Shown here: piece after piece, positions 27,959-38,200 of the stretch
How positions within the stretch are numbered: the stretch's first letter is position 1
Layout of the letters: each line of letters starts with the position of its first letter
NCBI GenBank assembly: GCA_025994075.1
Contig: JAMQGV010000002.1
Location: 1 to 64,000 of the forward strand
Length of the DNA stretch: 64,000 nt
From: Vicinamibacteria bacterium
GTDB taxonomy: Bacteria; Acidobacteriota; Vicinamibacteria; Fen-336
Direction of reading: 5' to 3'
Position numbers and translations under genes: made by a program
The notes under the pieces: generated by a model
What the model was told of the DNA's origin: nothing
The model's database searches: none
What the model saw: only the letters and a program-made list of their open reading frames with translations

Positions 27959-30900
27959 TCGGCCTCCTGAGCCACGTCGACGCCGTCGAGTCGCTTCACC
28001 AAAACGCCGACGTTGGCCTCCACGTCGCGAAGGGACCGATGGGCTCGGAACTTCCGGGGGCCTGCTGGTTGGGTTGCGAGCTCAGGGTCCAGCGGATCGA
28101 ACAGCAGGTACGGGCCGCTGCCTTCATCGAAGCGCTGGTATCGGAGATGTGCGCCGACGCTCCGCTTGTTATTCGCGATCCTGGCCCACTCGTCGAGCAG
28201 GTCATTCACGCGGCCCCGCACCTTCTGGCGCAACGCCTCTTCCTCCTCCCGGTCCAACAGCCCGTGGCTGGCGGCTCGCTGTGCCATTGCGTCCGCGATG
28301 AACCCGAGCTGCGCCCGCTCGGTTCCGATGTCCTCCGCACTGGTCGCCGGCGTGAGTCGCGGCCAGGCGTGCCGCACGAGGCCCACCGTCACCCCGGCCA
28401 ACCCGCGGTCAATCGCGCGTGGCGAGAACGGCGTCACGCTCGTGACTTCGACGGCGCGGTAGAAGGTGTGGTGGTACGCCTCGAAGCGCTCGTAGTGCGA
28501 GCGGTCGCGCGGCTTGTGTACGTGGAGCAGTGTCACGACCAGACCTGGCTTGGTGTCCTCGCGGCCGACGCGGGAGGTCGCCTGGATGTACTCGGCCGTC
28601 GTCTTCGGTTGACCGAGTACCACCATGAGCCCCAGGCGCGTGATGTCGAGGCCGACCGAGATCATGTTGGTGGCGAGGGCGATATCGACCGAGTCCTTCT
28701 CGTGGTACGGCGCCGCCAGGCGCCGCTTGGCGGTCGCCACCTTGTCCGTTGACTCGCGCGAGGTCAGCTCGACGAGGTCGAATGCCCTCACCTCGCGGTT
28801 GCTGAACAACCCGAGCTCTTCTCCCAGCCGCTTCCGATCGAAGTAGGCGGCAACGCGCGCGGTCACCTCGTCCTCCACGATGCGGCGGCTGCCCCCCAGC
28901 TCGCGCAGGGTGTTGAAGTAGCCGAGCAGAGTCATGTAGGGGTCGACGGGGTTCTTGAGGTTCTTCGAGCCGCCCTCGAGGTCCCAGAGCCGCTGCGAGG
29001 CCGCCAGCAGGGCCAGGTAGGTGCGCAGCATGACGACCTTCAGGCTGCGGCCGGGGGCGGCGACGCCGAGGTACAGCCGGGCGTTGGCCTCCTCGCGCGG
29101 AACCGTGCGGGCGAAGCAGGAGTCGCGGAGGTCAGGCCCTGGGGCCGGAAAGACGGCCACGCTTGAACGCGCGAACAGGGCTCGGATCTGCGACTGCGCC
29201 CGCCGAACCGTGGCGGTCGAAGCCACGATCTTGGGCCGGATCTCGTGGCCGTTCTCCTTGCGGGTCGCGAGAGCCTCGATTGCGGTCTCGTAAAGGCCGG
29301 TCATCGTGCCCAGCGGGCCCGAGATCAGGTGCAACTCGTCCTGGATGATCAGGTCGGGCGGCAGCAGTGGCTTCGGGAGAGGGCGCCCGAGGCCGGGGTC
29401 GCATGGGCCGTAGAAGCCGTTCGCGTCGTGCCGCTCGACCTTGCCGAATAGCCCGCCCACACGGCCTTCGAACGACAGGCTCGCGAACTTGTCGATGGTC
29501 GCGATCACGAAACAGGGAAGCCGGCGATACAGCGGCTCGTCCACCGCGACGATCGGGAGGTGGCGATTGCCCTTGAACTCGCACTTGGCGTTGACGCAGC
29601 CGATGTGGAGGTCGATCGGCTGGTCCGGGTTCGTCCGCAGCGTGAACGAGTTGGGGGTGAACCGGGTGCCGCACCAGGGGCAGTTCTCGATGGGAACGGG
29701 GATCGGCTTCTTGTCGTTGGTCCTGTAGGCGACGACTCGGGATCGCGCCGTCGTCGGATCGCCGTCGCCCTTCGAGCCCATCTTGTTGGGGGTGGCCGCC
29801 TTGCCGACCCACAGGCCGATCTCGAACGGCCACGTCCCGAGCTTCTCCTGCGCCTTCTGTCGCTCCAGCTCGAGCGCGCAGATCAACGTCGCGGCTCGCG
29901 AAAGCTGGTCCAGCGTCAGCAGCCGCAGCGTGTATCGCATCAGGATGCTGACGCCTGCGGAGGTCTCGCCCGGGTTCCGGAGGCGACGCAGCACGAGAGT
30001 GTAGGCCGCGAGGCCCAGATACGCCTCGGTCTTGCCACCGCCCGTCGGGAAGAAGAGCAGGTCGACGATCTCGCGCTCGCGGTTCGTGGGCTGGGCGAGC
30101 CCGCGCAGGTTCATCAGCAGGAACGCTAGCTGGAAGGGCCGCCAGCGGGGCGGGGCCACAGCGGCGGGCGCGACGTTCTGGAACTGCGCAAGGCGCTGGC
30201 GACCGGCCGTCGCCATCGTGCGGTTGGCGAGTCGGAATGCCTCCAGGACTTCAGGCACCTCGAGTTCCTCGAGCCCGCCCTCAAGCCGGGAGGCGATGCC
30301 CTCGGCTTCGTCAAGCAGCGCCCGGGCGACCTCCCCGCGGTCGGCGTCTTTCGGGGCCTTGGCGCGCTGCGCGGCGATCCAGTCGCGGTAACCGCGGACC
30401 ATCGGGCCCAACTTCTCTCGCGCTTCGGCGGCGGACGCGACTTGCGACAGCGCCTCCATGCCGCGTTCGCCAGCCAGGGTCTCGTCGGCAATGACCTTCT
30501 CCACTTCGGCCTGCGGGACCCAGGTGGTTTCCACCTCGCGATAGCCCGATGCGGAGCCGTCGACCGCGCGGGTCGCCACGCCGTGTCCCACCGCGATCTC
30601 GAAGCTGTCCCTGTACTGCAGGTCCGCGACCTTGGCGTCCCAGTCGTCGGCGTTGCGCCCGCTGACGTCCGGTCGTGGCACGAACGGGTGCTCGCAGCGG
30701 ACGCTCAGCCGGGCCTGGAAGGCCAGCGCCTCGTCCTTCCGCTCGGTGGGCTGCGGCTCGCGATAGTTGACGAGGAACACCGACACCGCCCGGGTACCTG
30801 CGGGGACCAGACGGCGCTGCCCCTGCCCATCCCGGATCGCCCGGGTGGAGCGCACTGAAACCACGAGGCGAAGCCCGTTGCTGCCCGGCACTTCGTACGT

Positions 30901-31398
30901 CTGGGGGCGACCGCGCTCGCGAGCAACCCCGATATCGATATCTTCAGAGCGCGGCTCGCGCTGCCAGCGGATTTCGGTGCGCCGCGGCTCGGAGGGCCCG
31001 GCTTCCTCCGCTCCGGCTGTGGCTTTCGCCTCGGCTGCGTCCTCCTCGACGAGGCGGTAGTCGCCCCACGTGACGCGCACCTTCAGGGAATCCGCGGCCT
31101 CGGGCACGAGCACGCTCAGCCCGAGCGAGGAGGGGAAGTGCGCCTTGCGCGCGGACGGCGGGTCCGGCGCCTCGGTGTCGTCGGCGCCCCCTCCGGTCCC
31201 GGAGTCGATCGTCTCCTGGCCGGTCTCGTCCGCTCGCTGGTCGTGCGGCGCCTCGTGCGGAATCAGGAAGCCACTCAGATACCACCGCGAGGGCGGCTGA
31301 TTGAGCGCCTCCCGCTCGAGCGGGCTCCCCGGCTCCGGCCCGATCAGGTCGAGTGCCAGCGTCCGGACAAGCTCTTCACGAACGGCGGCTGAATCCAC
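27955..31398 (-). CDS. drmA: DISARM helicase DrmA
   Basis: 1147 residues when started at GTG 31398 (MDSAAVREELVRTLALDLIG), preceded by GAGGGGGG. A GTG at 31425 overlaps the ietS stop but is not shared by the related fragment at 42783. Motif I FFPTGGGKTEAYLG (about residue 446), motif II DELH in IIQDELHLISGP (about 685), C-terminal lobe ATNMISVGLDITRLG and YIQATSRVGRE. A zinc-ribbon-like insert (CPWCGTRF, then CVNAKCEF) is present. DrmA is the core DNA translocase of DISARM, working with DrmB. Separated from drmD/drmMI by about 19 kb of inserted genes. Confidence 0.93.
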   Translation of the reverse strand: MDSAAVREELVRTLALDLIGPEPGSPLEREALNQPPSRWYLSGFLIPHEAPHDQRADETGQETIDSGTGGGADDTEAPDPPSARKAHFPSSLGLSVLVPEAADSLKVRVTWGDYRLVEEDAAEAKATAGAEEAGPSEPRRTEIRWQREPRSEDIDIGVARERGRPQTYEVPGSNGLRLVVSVRSTRAIRDGQGQRRLVPAGTRAVSVFLVNYREPQPTERKDEALAFQARLSVRCEHPFVPRPDVSGRNADDWDAKVADLQYRDSFEIAVGHGVATRAVDGSASGYREVETTWVPQAEVEKVIADETLAGERGMEALSQVASAAEAREKLGPMVRGYRDWIAAQRAKAPKDADRGEVARALLDEAEGIASRLEGGLEELEVPEVLEAFRLANRTMATAGRQRLAQFQNVAPAAVAPPRWRPFQLAFLLMNLRGLAQPTNREREIVDLLFFPTGGGKTEAYLGLAAYTLVLRRLRNPGETSAGVSILMRYTLRLLTLDQLSRAATLICALELERQKAQEKLGTWPFEIGLWVGKAATPNKMGSKGDGDPTTARSRVVAYRTNDKKPIPVPIENCPWCGTRFTPNSFTLRTNPDQPIDLHIGCVNAKCEFKGNRHLPIVAVDEPLYRRLPCFVIATIDKFASLSFEGRVGGLFGKVERHDANGFYGPCDPGLGRPLPKPLLPPDLIIQDELHLISGPLGTMTGLYETAIEALATRKENGHEIRPKIVASTATVRRAQSQIRALFARSSVAVFPAPGPDLRDSCFARTVPREEANARLYLGVAAPGRSLKVVMLRTYLALLAASQRLWDLEGGSKNLKNPVDPYMTLLGYFNTLRELGGSRRIVEDEVTARVAAYFDRKRLGEELGLFSNREVRAFDLVELTSRESTDKVATAKRRLAAPYHEKDSVDIALATNMISVGLDITRLGLMVVLGQPKTTAEYIQATSRVGREDTKPGLVVTLLHVHKPRDRSHYERFEAYHHTFYRAVEVTSVTPFSPRAIDRGLAGVTVGLVRHAWPRLTPATSAEDIGTERAQLGFIADAMAQRAASHGLLDREEEEALRQKVRGRVNDLLDEWARIANNKRSVGAHLRYQRFDEGSGPYLLFDPLDPELATQPAGPRKFRAHRSLRDVEANVGVLVKRLDGVDVAQEAE

Positions 31399-31421
31399 GG
31401 GCTGACCCCCCTCGTCCCGAA

Positions 31422-33647
31422 TCACGTCCTGACCTGGAGCCGGAGCCTCGGCTGGAGCTGAACGAGCACCCCACGGTGCTCTCGGACGACCGCATCGTAG
31501 AGCTGAGGCATGCTCGGGGCGCGCACCCCCACGATCAGGGCGTAGGGGATCTCACTGTCGTTCTCCTGCTGCGGGACACCCGAGCGCTGGTGGTGATAGA
31601 TGTCGAAGCACGGGTTGTGGAGCCCGCGGCCCCGCATGCGTCTGGAGGCTCGCAGACAAGGTTCCCACTTGCAGCCCTCTTCGCGCAGCGCGTGTTCGCC
31701 TGCTCCGAGCACGTTGCTCTCGGTGAAGAACGACGCGGCCCTCGCGTGCTGCGGGCGTGGCCGGCCCCGAGTCGGCGTGAAGGAGCGGTCGTCGGGTCGG
31801 AAGCGAACCTCGATGCCGTCCCGGGTGTAGGTGCTGACCGAGCCCGGCTCGACGCGGGGCACGATCAGAAGCGTGGCTCGGATCGTCACCATCCCGGCCA
31901 GGGGGCCTGGCGGTAGTGGCACCGTTGCCCGGAGCCATCTGCCGCGAGGCAGTGTCCCTTGAAAGGCCACCAGCGCCTCGTCGTCCTCGCACGTGACGAG
32001 ACGCAGGGGATCGGCTTCGAATCGGCCCCAGCCCACCTCGCGCGGGTTGTGGTCAGACTCCTCGCATCGATGGATGAGCAACGCCCGAAGGGTCAGGGGC
32101 CGCAACTCGTTGCCCAGCAGGGCCCGCACCGCGGCGGCGGCTCTGAGCGTGAAGGGGGCAGCGAGGCTCGTTCCATAGTCGGCGCGCTTTCGTGTCGCCC
32201 CGGCTCCCGACTTCAGAACCGCAAAGGGCTCGTTGTCGTCACCCCCGAAAGCCACGCCATCGGGCTTCACAAGCCCGGGCGATCGCCCGGGCCCGACGCA
32301 ACTGTAGAGTGCCCGCCGCCACGGCGTTTCCAGCGAGTCGGCCGCACCCACAGCGAGGACGTTCACACCGTCCGACGGGCTCTGAATCCGATTGAGGCCG
32401 GCCCGTCGGTCTGCGTGGCCGTCGTTGCCGACAGCCACAGCCAGGAGGATCGCGCGCCGCGCGAGAAGTTCGTCAAGGCGTGCGGTCCAGGAACTGACCT
32501 CGTCGTCAGTGATGGGCTGATGGGGACCCAGGGAGAGCCCGGCAAACTCGTAGCGGTCTCCGTCGAGCACCTGCACGATGCGGTCGAGCGCGTCGAGGTA
32601 CTCGAAGTCGGAGGAGGGCTCGACCACGCGGTGATGATCAACGCGAAAGTATGGCCGGGGAGCCTCGGCTCCGGAGAGCGGGCCGAAGAGGCAAGCCGAC
32701 GTGACCGCGAGGCCGTGCTCGAGGTAGTCCAGATTCGGAGTTCCCATGCCGGGGCCGTCGTCGTAGTCGACCCATTGGCTGAGGTCGGGACTGGCGGGCA
32801 AGCCACCGTCGAGCACCGCGACCCGGATCGAAGGAACGTGCGCGGGCGGGACCGGCAGCGCGACAGGGCCGTGGCCCGCGGCCCGAAGCGGCGTGGATGT
32901 GGGCTGGCGCAGAGCCGGCATGCCGCGCAGCACCCGCAGGAACGCAAATGCAGCCAGATCCCTCAGGGCCTGGGCGTCGGCCCGCAGGGGCAGGAAGATG
33001 AGCCCGGGGACATACCGCTCGCGCCCCTCGAACCACTCGGCCTCGTGGCGGCGTGCGAACTGCCGGAAGGCGGACAGGATTCGTTCTGGGCGACGTTCGG
33101 AATGGAGCGCCACTTCGAGCAGAGGACGGCTCTGGTCCTCGGGAATGCCCTTCAGCTTGTCGTCGGCCGCGATTGCGTCGATCGCTTCCAGGTGAGTCAG
33201 ATCGCCAGCCTGCGAGCTGCCGGTGACAATGCCGCGCAAACGGGACGCGAGGCCAGAGAAGTCGCTCCGCTTTCCCGCGACAAAGAGCTCGTCGGTGACC
33301 ACCTCCCCTGCGGGCGGGCGGCTGGTGCCCCACCTTTCCGGTGTGACCCGGCGTGGCTTCGTGCCGATCGTTCGCAGCCCGACGCTGGCGAGCAGCGCCT
33401 CTGGGGCGTCGCTCTTCGAGACGTACCGCGGGTGCAGGGTGATCGAGGCGACGGCTTCATCGTCGGGGCAAGCCTCGGCGGGAAGCGCTGCGACCGCGCG
33501 CTCCACGAGCGCGACTTGTGGCAGCAGCCGACGCCGCGCCATCGCTAGGGAGTACGGCGGTCGTTTCTGTCCGCCACCCTGGCGGATCTCGACGCGCGTG
33601 GTGAGCCGTTCGCCACGGGCCAGCAGGAAATTGTGCTCGCGGGGCAC
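31422..33647 (-). CDS. ietS: IetS-type subtilisin-like (S8) serine protease
   Basis: 741 residues, two bases after ietA. The S8 triad is visible in order: Asp in RVAVLDGGLP (about residue 277), His in LEHGLAVTSA (about 310), Ser in DYGTSLAAPFTL (about 491). The oxyanion Asn is in AVAVGNDGHA (about 405). No signal peptide, so it acts in the cytoplasm. The N-terminal about 250 residues and C-terminal about 200 residues are additional domains. Paired with an AAA+ ATPase it forms IetAS, a two-gene system with reported anti-phage and plasmid-stability roles. The target of proteolysis is not known. Confidence 0.85.
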   Translation of the reverse strand: MPREHNFLLARGERLTTRVEIRQGGGQKRPPYSLAMARRRLLPQVALVERAVAALPAEACPDDEAVASITLHPRYVSKSDAPEALLASVGLRTIGTKPRRVTPERWGTSRPPAGEVVTDELFVAGKRSDFSGLASRLRGIVTGSSQAGDLTHLEAIDAIAADDKLKGIPEDQSRPLLEVALHSERRPERILSAFRQFARRHEAEWFEGRERYVPGLIFLPLRADAQALRDLAAFAFLRVLRGMPALRQPTSTPLRAAGHGPVALPVPPAHVPSIRVAVLDGGLPASPDLSQWVDYDDGPGMGTPNLDYLEHGLAVTSACLFGPLSGAEAPRPYFRVDHHRVVEPSSDFEYLDALDRIVQVLDGDRYEFAGLSLGPHQPITDDEVSSWTARLDELLARRAILLAVAVGNDGHADRRAGLNRIQSPSDGVNVLAVGAADSLETPWRRALYSCVGPGRSPGLVKPDGVAFGGDDNEPFAVLKSGAGATRKRADYGTSLAAPFTLRAAAAVRALLGNELRPLTLRALLIHRCEESDHNPREVGWGRFEADPLRLVTCEDDEALVAFQGTLPRGRWLRATVPLPPGPLAGMVTIRATLLIVPRVEPGSVSTYTRDGIEVRFRPDDRSFTPTRGRPRPQHARAASFFTESNVLGAGEHALREEGCKWEPCLRASRRMRGRGLHNPCFDIYHHQRSGVPQQENDSEIPYALIVGVRAPSMPQLYDAVVREHRGVLVQLQPRLRLQVRT

Positions 33648-33649
33648 GA

Positions 33650-34738
33650 TCAGTTCCGCTTTCGGCCGTCGGCCTTGCGATGCGCACGCATGGTGTCGCG
33701 TGACACGCCGGTGACCCGATGAATCTCCCGCTGCGAGTATCCCGCCTCGACCAGCTCCCGCGCCGCGCTGATCCTGCTCCGGCGCGGCGCCTGGTGCAGT
33801 CGGTTCCCGGTCAGTTCCAGGACGGCGCTCTCAAGGGGCCGCCCCGCGACCACCGCTTCACGCTGCACCCGTCGTAACGCCCTCGCGACCTCGGCGAACG
33901 ACTCGCCCGCGAAGCTCGCCGCGAGGGAATCGCGCAGGGCGGGGGGGAGCTGAGGGGCCTGGGCCGTGATGGCTGCTGCCAAGTCAGGGGTCGAAGGAGC
34001 CGGGAACTCGAGGACGCGATCGAACCTCCTCCACACGGCGGGGTCGAGCAACTCGGGGTGATTGGTCGCAGCCAGCAGGAGGCCGTGGCCTGGCCACTCG
34101 TCCACGGCCTGGAGGAGGACAGTCACGAGACGCTTGAGCTCGCCCAGCTCCACCGCATCATCGCGACGCTTGGCGATGGCGTCGAACTCGTCGAGCAGGA
34201 GGACGCTCGCTGTGCGCGATGCGAAGTCGAGCACAGTGCGAAGGTTGCTCCCCGTGCGGCCGAGGAAGGAGCTCATGACCGCCGCAAGGTCGAGCGTGAA
34301 GAGCGGAAGGCCGAGTTCGCGAGCCAGCCACCTCGCCGCCAGCGTCTTGCCGACCCCGGGTGGCCCCACGAGCAACAACGAACGAGTCGGGGTCAGCCCC
34401 GCCTCGAGCAGGCGCTTCGCCATGCGGCGTTCGAGGATCGTCGTCTCCAACTCCTGCTTGAGGGTCGCGCTCCAGACCGGCTCGACGTCCAGCTCCGGAC
34501 TGAACTCTCGACGCATGAGCTCGAGCCGTGAATCCTGGTCGACGGGGAGGGCCGCCGCCGCGCTTCGTAGCGGCGGAGCCGCCGCGAGGAGGAGCACGTC
34601 GTCGATCGCCGACGAGAGGTCGGGCCGCTCGGCCTTCAGCTTGCGGGCGGCGCGACGGACAAGCAGGGCCACGTCATCGGTCTTTCCGCCGAGGGCAAGT
34701 CGGGCCAGGTGGACAAAGTCGCGTGCCATGTCGCTCAT
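33650..34738 (-). CDS. ietA: IetA-type AAA+ ATPase with C-terminal HTH
   Basis: 362 residues. Walker A GPPGVGKT (about residue 126), Walker B VLLLDEFDAIAK (about 181), sensor 1 LLLAATNHPELL, arginine-finger region VWRRFDRVLEF. Residues about 320-355 form a resolvase-type helix-turn-helix (ISAARELVEAGYSQREIHRV, then TGVSRDTMRAHRK). The ATPase half is standard for IetA. The HTH suggests DNA binding, perhaps to the repeated TAGTCC sites in its own promoter. Partner protease gene directly downstream. Confidence 0.85.
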   Translation of the reverse strand: MSDMARDFVHLARLALGGKTDDVALLVRRAARKLKAERPDLSSAIDDVLLLAAAPPLRSAAAALPVDQDSRLELMRREFSPELDVEPVWSATLKQELETTILERRMAKRLLEAGLTPTRSLLLVGPPGVGKTLAARWLARELGLPLFTLDLAAVMSSFLGRTGSNLRTVLDFASRTASVLLLDEFDAIAKRRDDAVELGELKRLVTVLLQAVDEWPGHGLLLAATNHPELLDPAVWRRFDRVLEFPAPSTPDLAAAITAQAPQLPPALRDSLAASFAGESFAEVARALRRVQREAVVAGRPLESAVLELTGNRLHQAPRRSRISAARELVEAGYSQREIHRVTGVSRDTMRAHRKADGRKRN

Positions 34739-34822
34739 TAGTCCGCCTCTAGGTCGCTATTCTGAATGGACTTAACCTTAGAACGGACTAGAAATCCAGT
34801 CAATCCTCAAAAGTAGTCCACT
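34739..34822 (-). promoter_or_regulatory. ietAS promoter with repeated TAGTCC/GGACTA sites
   Basis: An AT-rich 84-bp gap between zorD and ietA. On the minus strand TTGACT (34803-34798) is followed after 17 bp by TAAGGT (34780-34775). Half-sites of TAGTCC type lie at 34739-34744, 34768-34772 (as GGACT), 34785-34790 (GGACTA) and 34814-34819. One falls within the promoter spacer and one touches the ietA start. This suggests autorepression, possibly by the IetA HTH. Confidence 0.5.
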
Positions 34823-37800
34823 TCAGCGAATCGCGGGGGCGAACGCCCAGAGATCCTGCCTTCGGATGTGGGCGCCTCGGGTCCGGCCGACCAGATCCTT
34901 GTCTGTGGTCAGCGCGATGCCGAGTTCGCGGGCGCGCTTGTCGGTGCCGTCCGAGGCCTCGAGGGCCCAGAGCTGGCCTAGAGCCGCAGGGGAGCCCGCT
35001 GCGCGGAGGGCGTCTCCGGCCGCGCGGGTGATCTCCGCGTCGGCGGGGGTGGCGGTGCGGCCTGGGGGCAGGGCCACGATCGGGGCCGTGCCCTGCCTGG
35101 TCTTGAGCAGCCACGTGCAGCCTGGTGCCTCTCCTGGGCGGGGGGCGAACACCTGGCCCTCGCGGGCGAGCAGGCAGCCCACCAGAGCCGCGAAGTCTCC
35201 CTCGCGCAGGCGCTCGAGGTCGGCTGGCGTGAGGGGAGCGTCCTCCGGGGCCGCGCTGGCAGACGACAGCTTGCCGAAGAGTTCGGCTGCGAGGACCGAC
35301 TCGCCCGGGGCGGGGGATAGGAAAGCGCGCGCGAGGTCGCGCTTCTCGACGTGGATGTGGTGCAGGGCCTGGTCGAAGGACTGGGCGAGCTTGCCCGAGC
35401 GGTCGACCAGCGTCGGCAGGTAGACGTGGACCGGGCGCTCCTGGCCGAGGCGGTAGACGCGGTCCGTGGCCTGGGCCTCGACCGCGGGGTTCCACCAGCG
35501 GCCGTAGTGGAACACGTGGTTGGCCTCGACGATTGTGAGGCCGACGCCGGCGACGAAGGGGGAGAGCACCAGCATCCCGAAGCCGGGCTGGTCGCGGAAC
35601 TCATCGAGGATCTGGCGGCGGCGGTTGGTCGATCCCCGGCCACCCCGGGTGGTCTCGCCATTGATGATTCGCACAGGGATCCCGAAGTGGGTGCCGAGCA
35701 CGTCCGCCAGCATCTGCTGGGCGTAGACGTAGCGGGCGAACAGGATCGCCTTCTCCCCGCGGGAGCGGATCTTCTCGAGCTGCGCGATCACCGCCTGGAG
35801 CTTGCTCGAGCCCCGCAACCACTCCTCCGCGGAGCGCTCCGCTGGGCCGTCGAGCAGGGCCGGGTGCTGGTAGAGCAGGGCCAGCCGATGCAGGGCCGAG
35901 AGCACCGGCGTGCCGTCGTCCGGCGCCTGCACCGCCGCCACGATCTCCTGGTGATGCCGCACCTCGAGCGGCGACATCTCGCACTCCACCAGGTGCTCGG
36001 TCTTGGGCGGCAGGCCGACTGTGCCCTCCTTCTCGCGCCGGATCAGGAACGCCGAGGGCCGGCGATACAGCAGGCGATCCTGCAGGGAGGTGAGCGCGGC
36101 CGTGCGCTGGGCAGGATCGGGAGACGTCGCCGGTTCGTCGAACTGTTTGCCGAACTCGCGCGCCGAGCCGAGTAGCGCCGGCTGCAGCGTGTCGAACAGG
36201 TTCCACAGGTCGATCAGGCTGTTCTCGACCGGCGTACCCGTGCTCGCCACATGGAAGTCGGGCGCCAGCGCCTTCAGCGCATGGGACACCTTCGTGTTCG
36301 GGGTCTTGTACTCCTGCGCCTCGTCGGTCACCAGCAGCGACCACAGCGACTTGCCGTCCCTCATGCACGCGAAGCTGTGCTGGTAGTTCTTGACGGTCTC
36401 GTAGGTCGTGATCACCACGCGATGCCGCTGGATCTTGTCCAGGTCGAGCAGAGGGCGCCCCAGTTCGACCTCGCGCCCGCCCGCGTCCGCCCTGAGCTGG
36501 GAGAGCCGCGAGCCGTGGAGGGGCAGCACGGGTGCGAACACTCCGCCATCGGCGCGGAAGAAGCGCTTCATGTCCTGCTGCCACGTCTCGTTCTCGAGCA
36601 GGATCAGCGGCACAACCACCAGTACCGGGCGCCACGGCGGCATCTCCGCGGCGAGGTCCGGGAACAGCCCGGCCTCGATCCCGCGCGCGATGAACGCGAG
36701 CACCTGGAAGGTCTTGCCCAGGCCCATGTCGTCTGCCAGCAGCACGCCCTTGCGGCCGGGCAGCCGGCGGCACCGCTCCATCCAGCGAATCCCGTCCACC
36801 TGGTGAGGCTTCACGCCCTCGGGTGACGTGAGGTCGGCGGGGAGCCGGAAATCCTCCAGCTCGGCCTCGGCTTCTGCCGCAGCCGCGGCCGCGGCTGCGG
36901 CATCTTCCGGCTGCACCGTCTCCTGGTCGGTGTGGATCAACAGATACCCGCCCGCGTGCTTCGGGATCGGGGGCGAGTCGTCGGTCGCAAGGTCCAGCGC
37001 CTCGAACAGAGTGTTGTCGAGTCGGACCTCCTGGCCGGCCTTGACGACGACGACCGGCTCGCCTGCGTCGCGCGCGGCCAGGACCCTGTTGCGGAAGTCG
37101 TCCACCTCCTGCGGCGAGGTGAACTCCAGCGTGACGGGCTCACCGGCGGGGTCGGTCGCTTCGATGCGGGGCGGCGGCGCGCTCGGCGCTTCCACCCCGT
37201 CGTGCTGCTCCCCGAACATCTCGCCGAGCACGGTGTCCGTTCTCGCCCGGCCCGGCATCGGCACGAACTGGAAGTGCCCGACGCCCGTGACGCGCGGGCC
37301 GTACTGGATGTCGACCGCGTCCAGCACGCCATCGAAGAAGGCCTCGGGCTGCGTCTTCGCGAGCTGCGCCCGGTCTCCCGACAACCGCTGCGCACCCTTC
37401 ATCCGCCGGACGACCTCGCGCTGCGTCTCGCCCAGGACGACCCGTGCCCGACGCCCGCCGGGCAGGTCTACCGAGTACACGGGCTCGGCCGCCCGGTTGC
37501 GCTTGAACGCGGCCCGGAAGGCCTCGTCCGGCACGCCCGGGCAGACGGGCTCCAGGCTCACGCTGCCGTCCGCACCCTCGCGGACGTCGAGGCCCAGCGA
37601 GGCCGGGATCACGACGTCGTTGTCGGCCAGCGTCGGGTCGAGCCTGGCGCCGGTCGTGGACGACAGGCCCTTGACCTGCGCCAGCGTCGGCCAAGCCTGC
37701 GCCTTCCGCTCTTCGGGCGACAGCCGGTTGAACCTCTCGGCGGTCTCGATCAGCTCCCAGGTCTCCGGCGCGAGGCGGTAGGTCGTGTCGCGCGCCGCGA

Positions 37801-38200
37801 AGTGGACGAACGCGCCGAGCCGCTCGACCGCAACCGGGCGCGTCCCCTCGAGGTAGCGGACCTGGTACTCGAAGTCGGCGCGCCCGAGATCGCTGACCCG
37901 CTCGAGCGAGACGCTGAACGGGCTGGGCGGGGCCCAGGCACGGGCGAAGTCGAGGCCGAGGGCATCAACCGCACCAAGAGACTCGCTGGGCACCCGGACG
38001 TCGCTGCCTTGGATCTCGCCGAGTTCGGCCTCGAGGAGTTGCTCGACCTCCAGCGCCGTGGTCCGCCCGCGGGGCGCGCCTAGGGCGTCCGCGGGCCACG
38101 ACTGACGATCGTGGACAGCGCCCTTCGCGGTGCGGACCCAGAGGCCATCGGCTTCGGCTATGACGCGTACGTGTTCACCGAACCGCCGCAGCTCTCTCAT
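34823..38200 (-). CDS. zorD: Zorya protein ZorD, SNF2 helicase with C-terminal extension
   Basis: 1125 residues; ATG 38200 overlaps the zorC stop (ATGA). The N-terminal about 520 residues are unassigned. An Ala run (about nine residues) precedes the helicase. Motif I DDMGLGKT, motif II DEAQ in LLVTDEAQEYKT, motif III ASTGTPVENSL, C-lobe SPFVAGVGLTIVEANH and QATDRVYRLGQ. The last about 200 residues may be a nuclease or DNA-binding domain but no PD-(D/E)XK motif is certain. In type I Zorya, ZorD degrades or blocks phage DNA after ZorAB senses envelope disturbance. Confidence 0.88.
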   Translation of the reverse strand: MRELRRFGEHVRVIAEADGLWVRTAKGAVHDRQSWPADALGAPRGRTTALEVEQLLEAELGEIQGSDVRVPSESLGAVDALGLDFARAWAPPSPFSVSLERVSDLGRADFEYQVRYLEGTRPVAVERLGAFVHFAARDTTYRLAPETWELIETAERFNRLSPEERKAQAWPTLAQVKGLSSTTGARLDPTLADNDVVIPASLGLDVREGADGSVSLEPVCPGVPDEAFRAAFKRNRAAEPVYSVDLPGGRRARVVLGETQREVVRRMKGAQRLSGDRAQLAKTQPEAFFDGVLDAVDIQYGPRVTGVGHFQFVPMPGRARTDTVLGEMFGEQHDGVEAPSAPPPRIEATDPAGEPVTLEFTSPQEVDDFRNRVLAARDAGEPVVVVKAGQEVRLDNTLFEALDLATDDSPPIPKHAGGYLLIHTDQETVQPEDAAAAAAAAAEAEAELEDFRLPADLTSPEGVKPHQVDGIRWMERCRRLPGRKGVLLADDMGLGKTFQVLAFIARGIEAGLFPDLAAEMPPWRPVLVVVPLILLENETWQQDMKRFFRADGGVFAPVLPLHGSRLSQLRADAGGREVELGRPLLDLDKIQRHRVVITTYETVKNYQHSFACMRDGKSLWSLLVTDEAQEYKTPNTKVSHALKALAPDFHVASTGTPVENSLIDLWNLFDTLQPALLGSAREFGKQFDEPATSPDPAQRTAALTSLQDRLLYRRPSAFLIRREKEGTVGLPPKTEHLVECEMSPLEVRHHQEIVAAVQAPDDGTPVLSALHRLALLYQHPALLDGPAERSAEEWLRGSSKLQAVIAQLEKIRSRGEKAILFARYVYAQQMLADVLGTHFGIPVRIINGETTRGGRGSTNRRRQILDEFRDQPGFGMLVLSPFVAGVGLTIVEANHVFHYGRWWNPAVEAQATDRVYRLGQERPVHVYLPTLVDRSGKLAQSFDQALHHIHVEKRDLARAFLSPAPGESVLAAELFGKLSSASAAPEDAPLTPADLERLREGDFAALVGCLLAREGQVFAPRPGEAPGCTWLLKTRQGTAPIVALPPGRTATPADAEITRAAGDALRAAGSPAALGQLWALEASDGTDKRARELGIALTTDKDLVGRTRGAHIRRQDLWAFAPAIR

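Noticed and set aside
36870..36910. Alanine-coding repeat in zorD as a possible tandem repeat or sequencing error
   Set aside because: The frame stays open on both sides and the run is a plausible linker before the helicase domain.
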